NCBI GenBank assembly: GCA_030043855.1 | Contig: JASHWW010000084.1 | Span: forward strand, 1-9,214 | DNA: 9,214 nucleotides | Reading direction: 5' to 3' | DNA from: Thermoplasmata archaeon | GTDB taxonomy: Archaea; Thermoplasmatota; Thermoplasmata; Lutacidiplasmatales; UBA184 | Part shown: positions 1 to 6,600 of the stretch, piece after piece | Layout of the letters: each line of letters begins with the position of its first letter | Position numbering within the stretch: the first letter of the stretch is position 1 | Translations under genes and position numbers: made by a program | The notes under the pieces: generated by a model | Seen by the model: only the letters and a program-made list of their open reading frames with translations | The model's database searches: none | Told to the model about the DNA's origin: nothing

Positions 1-2951
1 GCGGGTGGGAGCGGGGGGACGTCCGGAAGATGTACGGACCACCGCGCACCGGTCCGGGTCCGTCCATCGATCCGCGGGCTTCCCCGGGGGGCGGCGGCGA
101 GGTCGACGGTCCGCAGTTCGGCGAGCCCCAGGAACTCCGCGATCGGTCCGGCGTTCTGCCGGAGTTCCTCGGCGAGCGGGTCCTGGGCGATCGCGATGGC
201 CACGAGGGGCCGGGCGCGTACCTCCGGCGGCGCCTTTCGCAGACGTTGGGCCAGACGGGCGACCAGCCAGAATGCGTCGGCCGAGAGGGACGGACGCGAT
301 GGCGAGGCACCGGGGGTGCCGGTCGGGCGCGCCACGTACATCTCTCCGAGACTCCACGGAACGACCTCGACGCCCCGCGGCAGCGTCTGGACATACTCGA
401 ACATCGACGGCGCGATCCGCCGCGGGAGACCCTGGATGACGACGTTCATCTCGGACGGCAGGGCGCCGTCCTTCCCCCGGCGGGGCGGGGTCCGTTGGAG
501 CAGGTGAACGATCTGCGTCGCCAACGAAGGATACGCGCGTTGGATCTCCGCCTCGTTCGGTCGGAGCTCGGTTTGGCGGCCGGTCCACGGTTGCGATGGC
601 GACCCGACCTCGACGCGCGCCACGCGGCCGAGACGTGCCAAGAGGTCGGCCTCGGCCCGCAATCGACCGGCCAGGGCCTCGTCGGCGACAACGAGGGCGA
701 TCGAGGGGAGTTCCGCGTGCTCCGGGATCCCCTGCGTGTGGCGGAACCGCTCGAGCCCGGCGACGACGCTCCGCCAGCGGTCCCAGGCGGCGATGCGGGC
801 GTCGTCCAGCAGCGCGCGGTCGATCTCGGGCAGCGTCTCCTCGAAGAGGCTCGTCGCGTCCGTCGAGAACGCGCGGTGGACCGCTTCCGCTAGGAACGGC
901 GCAATCGGCGCGAGCAAGGTCGCGGCCGACCGCAGGACGTGCCCGAGCGAGCGCAGGGCCGCCCGCTTGGACGGTACGTTCCCGGGGAGGGCCAGGCGCG
1001 GGGCGACCCAGCGGCGGTACTCGGCGAGGTCGACGTCGAGGAAGTGAAAGAGGCGCCGGTGGGCGGCCGCGGACGACCACCGGTCGAAGTCCGCGACGAT
1101 CTGCACGCGGCTCCGCTCCCACCGGGCGAGCAGCGCCCGGTCCTCGGTCTCGAGCTCCCCGAGGAACCCGCCGATCGGCCGGCCGAACCCGGCCAGCAGG
1201 GCCCGGTCGCACCGGCCCGCCACGTCCTGGGTGAGGGCCGCGAGCCGGGTCAGACGGGCGTGCTCCTGCCGGCAGCGGGCCGTGAGCCCCTCCGCCGACG
1301 CGTCGGACCCGGCGGTGCGCACCAGCGCGCCCCGGACCGCGTCCGAACCGAAGCGGGTGAGCAACTCCGCCAGGTCGACCTCCGCGACCGACGGGAGGAT
1401 CGCGACGGTCACGTCGCCGGTCGTCCCCTCGACGACGGACCTCGCGGTCAGATGGTGGACGATCGCGGGGACCCGTCGGCGATGGTTCACGTACAGTCGG
1501 GCGGGGTCACCGATCGGATAGGGGTCCGAGCGGGCCCACGCCCCGAAGACGCCCTGGACGGACGGGAGCAGCATCCGGAAGACGACCCGGCGGTGGCCGC
1601 CGCACGGGCAGGTGAGGTTGGCCTGCGGGGTGTCGAGCCGTTCGCAGCGACCGCATTCGAGGAGGGGCACCGCCGTGGGGGCGGAGCTGGCCGTCGTCTC
1701 GCTGATCGGCCACGGCGCGACCTCGATCTGGCCGATCGGAGGGTCGTGCGGGAGCAGCCGTCGGTACAGGTCGATGGCATCCCGCGGCAGACGGCCGGGC
1801 TCGAGGCACCAGGCGCGCCCCGGCGTCCAGACGAGACCCGAACCGCAGACGGAGCAGTGCGGAACGCCGCGACGCACGCGGAGGCGGGCAAAGACCCCGC
1901 CCGCTTCGGAGAGGTCCCGGACGACGAACTCGTTCGCGGAGTCGAGATCGAGCCCCGCGTACTTGTGCATGAGCGTCAGGTCGAGCTGCCCGCGCGCCGT
2001 GAGGAGCGGCCATCCGAGGATCTTCAATCGCTCCGAGATCTGCGCGTCGGTCCCGCCGTGACCCGGGACCAGCGGCACGATGCCGGTCCCGCTGTCGCCG
2101 ACGTCGCCGACGGCCTGGACCGTGCCGGACGGCGGCTCGAGGCTGCCGCCCATCGGGAACTCGTGCTTCAGCGGATAGTCGTACGGGGTCCCGACCAGGG
2201 TCGCCCCGGTGACCTCCCGAACGACCTCGAGATCGGCGCCGCGGACCCAGTCGCGGATCCGGTCGAGCGAAGAGCGGGCCGTCAGGATCCACTCGTCCCG
2301 ATCCTTGCGCCGGAACCGGGCGATCACGTACGGCAGCTCGGGATTGACGAGCAGCGCGCTCGTCCCGAGGAGGCGCCACGGGGCATCGACCCAGACCAGG
2401 AGGGAGAGGTCCTGGTCGCCCACGTGCGCCGGGAACCGGATCAGGAACGTGTCGCCCTCCTCGGCCTGATAGACGATCCGCTCGGGCGTCCGCGGGGCGG
2501 CGCACTTCGGACAGACCCGCAGGGTGACGTCCCGGGCCACGATCGAACCGCGGCGCGCCAGGCGGCCGATCATCGCCCGGATCGCTTCCGTCCGGTCCGC
2601 GTCGTCGGACGGATGCGCGCCGTCGCCTCCCACCCAGATGCCGAGCGCCACCAGGGCCTGGTCGATCGGCGCCATCGCGTGGCCGGGGCCGCCACCGAGC
2701 TGGCGGAGGGTGCCGATCGCCCGTCGCCCGGAGATGGCCGCGTAGCGGGCGTCCACGTCCGCGGCGAGCGCCCGTTGCACGGCCCGGACGGGCCGGTCCG
2801 TCGGAACGATCGCGCCGAGGAACTGCCGGAGCACCGGCCCGTCCGATCGACCCAGGAGTCCCCCGGCGGGCGGCAAGCGACGTCCGCGCCACAGGGTCCG
2901 CGCGTCCTCCTCGAGACGATGCGGGGAGTACGCGACCTCGGGCTCGACCAT
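1..2951 (-). CDS. Isoleucyl-tRNA synthetase paralogue lacking catalytic motifs (3' end beyond window)
   Basis: The frame opens at ATG 2951 and runs 983 codons to the window edge without a stop, with mostly G/C third positions. It follows the class Ia IleRS layout: N-terminal YSPHRLEEDARTLW (8-21); a degenerate Rossmann half (about 38-140); Cys pair VCPKC (146-150); a CP1 editing-like domain with LLVWVDAPWRLLGTSA (184-199) and GTGIVPLVPGHGGTD (288-302); PHCSVCGSGL (364-373); PWPISETTASSAP (413-425) where IleRS has the DWxxSRxRxWGxP motif; Cys pair 433/436; CPCGGHRRV (448-456); RFGSDAVRGALV (533-544); the helical tRNA-anticodon domain (about 603-745, with LLAPIAPFLAEAV); and an IleRS-like C-terminal region (890-945). 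HIGH aligns with DRPVRAV (52-58) and KMSKS with VTVAILPSV (514-522), so the ATP-binding signatures are gone. Aminoacylation is therefore unlikely. tRNA binding, editing-like or regulatory roles are possible but unproven. The start matches the usual IleRS N-terminus, and no upstream in-frame start was seen. It is divergent from aIF5A. Confidence 0.85.
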   Translation of the reverse strand, partial: MVEPEVAYSPHRLEEDARTLWRGRRLPPAGGLLGRSDGPVLRQFLGAIVPTDRPVRAVQRALAADVDARYAAISGRRAIGTLRQLGGGPGHAMAPIDQALVALGIWVGGDGAHPSDDADRTEAIRAMIGRLARRGSIVARDVTLRVCPKCAAPRTPERIVYQAEEGDTFLIRFPAHVGDQDLSLLVWVDAPWRLLGTSALLVNPELPYVIARFRRKDRDEWILTARSSLDRIRDWVRGADLEVVREVTGATLVGTPYDYPLKHEFPMGGSLEPPSGTVQAVGDVGDSGTGIVPLVPGHGGTDAQISERLKILGWPLLTARGQLDLTLMHKYAGLDLDSANEFVVRDLSEAGGVFARLRVRRGVPHCSVCGSGLVWTPGRAWCLEPGRLPRDAIDLYRRLLPHDPPIGQIEVAPWPISETTASSAPTAVPLLECGRCERLDTPQANLTCPCGGHRRVVFRMLLPSVQGVFGAWARSDPYPIGDPARLYVNHRRRVPAIVHHLTARSVVEGTTGDVTVAILPSVAEVDLAELLTRFGSDAVRGALVRTAGSDASAEGLTARCRQEHARLTRLAALTQDVAGRCDRALLAGFGRPIGGFLGELETEDRALLARWERSRVQIVADFDRWSSAAAHRRLFHFLDVDLAEYRRWVAPRLALPGNVPSKRAALRSLGHVLRSAATLLAPIAPFLAEAVHRAFSTDATSLFEETLPEIDRALLDDARIAAWDRWRSVVAGLERFRHTQGIPEHAELPSIALVVADEALAGRLRAEADLLARLGRVARVEVGSPSQPWTGRQTELRPNEAEIQRAYPSLATQIVHLLQRTPPRRGKDGALPSEMNVVIQGLPRRIAPSMFEYVQTLPRGVEVVPWSLGEMYVARPTGTPGASPSRPSLSADAFWLVARLAQRLRKAPPEVRARPLVAIAIAQDPLAEELRQNAGPIAEFLGLAELRTVDLAAAPRGSPRIDGRTRTGARWSVHLPDVPPLPP

Positions 2952-2993
2952 GCATCCGCCCGGACGGTGCCGGGTACCGGTGGGATGGGGCCG

Positions 2994-3017
2994 GCCGAGA
3001 ATAAACTCTCTCTCGGC
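2994..3017 (-). promoter_or_regulatory. TATA-like element inside a 7-bp inverted repeat, IleRS-like gene promoter
   Basis: On the minus strand TTTATT lies at 3005-3000, about 50 bp before ATG 2951. An archaeal start site 25 bp downstream would give a leader of roughly 26 nt. The element sits at and beside the left arm of a perfect inverted repeat, GCCGAGA (2994-3000) and TCTCGGC (3011-3017), with a 10-bp spacer. A second repeat, GCGCGG (3016-3021) and CCGCGC (3031-3036), follows on the aIF5A side. The AT-rich patch is conspicuous in this GC-rich DNA. A regulator binding the symmetry could affect both divergent genes, but this is inferred. Confidence 0.4.
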
Positions 3018-3047
3018 GCGGGGCGAACCGCCGCGCGACCGGAGCAA

Positions 3048-3055
3048 GGGTTATC
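3048..3055 (+). promoter_or_regulatory. Weak TATA-like candidate for aIF5A
   Basis: GGGTTATC ends about 37 bp upstream of the aIF5A ATG. A start site about 25 bp downstream would leave a leader of around 14 nt. The match to the archaeal TTTAWA consensus is poor. The AATAAACT patch at 3000-3007, read on the plus strand, is an alternative that would give a leader near 60 nt. Confidence 0.2.
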
Positions 3056-3091
3056 CCGCTGCCGACCTCCGGCGCAGCGAGGACGACCTCG

Positions 3092-3478
3092 ATGGCCTGG
3101 ACACAGCAGGAGGTTCGGGAGCTGAAGGAGGGCCGGTACATGCTCATCGACGAGGAGCCGTGCCGGATCCTGAGCATCCAGACCTCGAAACCGGGGAAGC
3201 ACGGCGAGGCGAAGGCACGGATCGACGCGGTCGGCCTGTTCGATGGGTCGAAGCGGAGCGTCGTCTTTCCGGTGAAGCACAAGGTCCAGGTCCCGATGAT
3301 CGGGAAGCGGCAGGCTCAGGTGCTGTCGCTCACCGAGTCGGAGGTCCAGCTGATGGACCTCGAGTCGTACGAGACGTTCAACCTCGCACTGGACGCCGAG
3401 ACGAAGGGGCAGCTCTCCCCGGGCACGGAGGTCCAGTACCTGGACGCGATGGGGAAGCGCCGCATCATGCGAACGTAA
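3092..3478 (+). CDS. eif5a: Archaeal translation factor aIF5A (hypusine-containing)
   Basis: The 128-residue product has the normal length for archaeal IF5A, the homologue of eukaryotic eIF5A and bacterial EF-P. The family binds the ribosome and helps peptide-bond formation at stalling motifs such as polyproline. The N-terminal SH3-like domain carries the invariant loop SKPGKHGEAKAR (32-43), and Lys36 in GKHG is the expected deoxyhypusine/hypusine site. LFDGSKRSVVFP (49-60) continues the domain, and the C-terminal OB-fold (about 70-128) ends in GKRRIMRT. No residue expected for function is missing. The ATG at 3092 matches the family N-terminus, with LKEGRY starting at residue 11; only a weak purine-rich GCGAGGACGA precedes it. 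The gene is divergent from the IleRS-like gene and is followed after 124 bp by the giant helical-repeat gene, which has its own promoter. Deoxyhypusine synthase is not in the window. Confidence 0.97.
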   Translation: MAWTQQEVRELKEGRYMLIDEEPCRILSIQTSKPGKHGEAKARIDAVGLFDGSKRSVVFPVKHKVQVPMIGKRQAQVLSLTESEVQLMDLESYETFNLALDAETKGQLSPGTEVQYLDAMGKRRIMRT

Positions 3479-3480
3479 CG

Positions 3481-3495
3481 CGCTCCGGCGGAGCG
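3481..3495 (+). terminator. Small hairpin just after the aIF5A stop
   Basis: CGCTCC and GGAGCG form a perfect 6-bp stem with a 3-nt GGC loop, two bases after the TAA. No T-rich tract follows, which archaeal termination usually needs, so this may only stabilise the 3' end or be a chance product of GC-rich DNA. Confidence 0.25.
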
Positions 3496-3517
3496 ACCCC
3501 GAAAAACGCGCGACTCA

Positions 3518-3525
3518 TTTATAAA
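3518..3525 (+). promoter_or_regulatory. Archaeal TATA box for the giant helical-repeat gene
   Basis: TTTATAAA is a consensus archaeal TATA box standing out in very GC-rich DNA. Transcription would be expected to start near 3546, giving a leader of about 57 nt before ATG 3603. The bases immediately upstream, around 3504-3517, would be the BRE position and include an A-run (GAAAAAC, 3501-3507). This is the clearest promoter signal in the window and shows that the downstream gene is transcribed separately from aIF5A. Confidence 0.75.
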
Positions 3526-3557
3526 GGGGGCCGGGCATGAATCGACTGCCCGTGACA

Positions 3558-3574
3558 CCCTCGCCGGCCGAGGG
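3558..3574 (+). other. Leader hairpin upstream of the giant gene
   Basis: CCCTCG (3558-3563) and CGAGGG (3569-3574) form a perfect 6-bp stem with a 5-nt CCGGC loop inside the predicted 5' leader, 14 nt before the G-rich tract (3589-3594) that precedes the start codon. It could influence translation or simply reflect GC content. Confidence 0.3.
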
Positions 3575-3602
3575 GGCGGGCGTGCGTTAGGGGGCCTTGG
3601 GC

Positions 3603-6600
3603 ATGTCGAATCCGGGCGGGGGCGGCGCGCTCCCCTCGTCTCGGATCACCCGGATCCTGCAAGAGAAGGCCGAGGCGCTGAAGAAGAAGCGTCAATCCGC
3701 CGAGGCGGTCCTCAAGGACGTCGACGAACGACTGAGCTTCCTCGAACGACTCGGGATCGTACCGCCGGAGGCGCTCGAGCGCCAACAGAAGATCCGCGAC
3801 CTCGCGCGGCGTTCCGACTGGGACGCGGTCGAGACGGAGGCGAACGCGCTGCTCGATCTGCTCGCCCAGACGGTCCCCGCGACGATCGAAGATCGTCGAC
3901 AACGGACCGCCGATGGCCTCGGCCGGCTGTCGGGGATCGGCGTGCCGATCCCGGCCGACGTCACGGCCGAACTGGAGTCGCTCGCCCACCCGGCCCCCGG
4001 GACGCCGTGGATGCAGATCGTCGAGCGGCTGGCCCAGGTCGAGGACGGGCTGCGCGCGGGGGAGGCCGCGTATGTCGTCGGAGCCCGGGACCGGGCGCTC
4101 GCGCTCGCCCGATGGGCCGACCTGCCCCCGGACCGGATCCAGGGATTCGATGCCCGCCTGCAGACGGCGCTCCTGCCCGCGAAGGAAGGTCGCCTCGCCG
4201 AGGCGATGGACGCCCTCTCGCGCGCGGTCGCGGAGGGCCTTCCGGAGGCCGCGCAGCGCCGGGGCGTCTCCCGCGCGGCCGCCGACCAGCTGCTCGCCTC
4301 CGCCAAGGAGTACGGCGCCCCCACGGGCCGGCTCGAGGCGGCCCTTCGGAACGACTCCGAGTCGAGCCCGGAACGGTGGCCGGAGACGGTCGGCGAGATC
4401 GAAGCCGCCGGCGAGGAGCTCGCCGGGACCCTGCGCGAGCGGTGCGCCCAGGCGCTGGAGGCGCTCCGCAGCTCGCTCGCCGCGACGGTCGACTACGGCG
4501 TCGACCCGACCACGGCGCGGGAGGCGGTCGAGAGTGCCATCGCCCGCCTCCCGTCCGCGCCGCCCCTCGAGATCGCCGGGATCCTCGCCGACGCCCGCCG
4601 GGCCGCCGAGGAACCGATCGTCAGCGTCGTTGCCGGGCTGCTCGACGAGGTCCGCCCGCGGATTGCGGAAGCGCGACGTCTGGGACGCGACCCGACGGAC
4701 GTCTTCGCCGCGATGACCCGAGCGCGCGAGGCGATGCGGTTGAAGATCTACTCCGAGGCGCTCGCGGCGAGCCAGGAGGCGCTCGAGCGCGTCAGCCAGT
4801 TGACGGAGGACCTCGACGGCGCCCGGGACGAGCTCGGGTCGGTCGAGGAGATGCTCCGGCGGTTCCGAGCCGCGGGGTTCGCCTCGGAGACGTTCGATAC
4901 GTCGATCGCCCGCGCCCGCACGCACGTGGAGCGAGCGGAGGTCGGCCCGGCACGCGAGGTGCTGCGCGAGACGGTCGTCCACCTCGGGCGGGACGCGCTC
5001 CAGTTCTACCGGCAGCACGCGGCGGCCCTCGATCGGATCCGGGAGTACGCCCGGGAGCGCGGCTTCCTCACCGACACCGCCGACCGGGACCTGACCGAGG
5101 CCCACCGATTGCTGGAGGAGAGCGAGCTCGTCGAGGGGGCGGAGCGGGTGGCGAAGGCGGAGGTCGCCCTGCGCACGGCCGCCGCGCCCTACATCGCCCG
5201 CCGCGTCGAGGAGATGCAGCAGGGCTTGACCGACATCCCCGACGAGGCGCTCACGGCGCCCGTGCGTCGGCTGCTCGCCGACGCGGACATCTCCCTTCGC
5301 GTCAAGAACGACCTCGCCGCTTCGATCGAGAGCCTGCGGCGGGCCGAGCGCGATTTCGCCGCGGTCTTCGCGGCGCATGCGTCGGCGCTCGTGGAGCTCC
5401 TGGAGACCGAAGGCCGGATCCTCGAGACGATGGGCGGGGCGTCCGACGAGGTCCAGCGCCAGATCGACGAGGTCCAGCAGATCTTCAACATGGGCGACTT
5501 CGTCAAGGCGTCCCGGGCCTCCCAGGAGATCCGGACCCGCGCCCAACAGCAGCAGCTGCTCCGCAGCGAGGAGGCGGTCTCCCACGCGAAGCTGTCGCTC
5601 GTGGAACTCGAGACGATGGGCCTCGACCTGTCCAAGTTCCGCGGGCCGCTGGAGGACGCGCAGACCGCGGCACGGGGCGGACAGTACCTGGACGCCTACC
5701 GGATCGCGAGCCAGCTCGAGGAGCAGGCGTCCCGCGCGCGGGGTGCCGCGCAGTCCGTGCTCGAAGGGATCTCCCACGCCCAGGAGCTGCTCAGCCGGCT
5801 CCGCGCCCAGGGGACCGATCCGACCCCGTTCTACGAACCGCTCCGCAACGCTCGCCTCGCCTTTCAGGCGCTCGATTTCGATGGGGCGCGGACGCTCGTC
5901 GACGGCGTCACCCAGTCGCTCGGGACCGAGGAGGCGCGCCTCGACGCCGACCGCCTCCTCACCGAGATCCGACTCCTGATCGAGGACGGCCGGCGGCTCT
6001 CGGCCCCGATGGAGGCCTTCCAGCACCGCCTCCAGGAACTCGAGACCGAGCGGACGACGGCTCCCCCCGCCGCGACGCGCACCGCCGCCCGGCAGGTCCA
6101 CGAGGAGCTGATCGCGGTCGTCCGACCGATCCTCGAGGAGAACCTGCGGGCCCTGGAGCGCGACCTCGACATCGCCCGCGCTGCCCGCGTGCAGGTCGAC
6201 AAGATCCTCGCTCCGCTCAGCGAGGCGCGGCGTCGGATCGCGCTCCCGCTCCCGGTGGGCGCCGCGACGCTGCTCGACACCGCGCGGAGCGAGTTCGTGG
6301 CGACCCGCGGGTTCGTCGAGCACGCCGACCGGGTCGCCAAGCGAGCGCGCGAAGCGCTCGCCGAGGCGGAGCTCCTCCACGTGGACGTCGCCGGCCTCCG
6401 CGCCCAGGTCGAACGGATCGACGAGCTCCTGGCGCAGCGGCAGTATGCGCGGGCCATCGAACTCGGCAGCCCGCTCGAGCGGGAGATCCTGCAGGTCACC
6501 TATCAGCACGTGTCGAAGACCCTCGCTGGGTTCCAGGCGACCGTCACCCGGCTGCGGCGGGAAGGGAGCAACACCTCGATCGCCGAGAACCTGCTGCACC

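Noticed and set aside
1..2951. Calling the minus-strand gene a functional isoleucyl-tRNA synthetase
   Set aside because: Overall alignment supports the family, but HIGH, KMSKS and the neighbouring active-site motifs cannot be found at or near their expected positions.
939..3125. Open plus-strand frame of about 728 codons opposite the IleRS-like gene
   Set aside because: The minus frame aligns throughout with IleRS; the plus frame is low-complexity Arg/Gly/Pro/Asp sequence and overlaps the start of aIF5A.
1507..3282. Minus-strand frame of about 591 codons crossing aIF5A and the IleRS-like gene
   Set aside because: It is out of phase with the IleRS alignment and overlaps all but the last bases of aIF5A.
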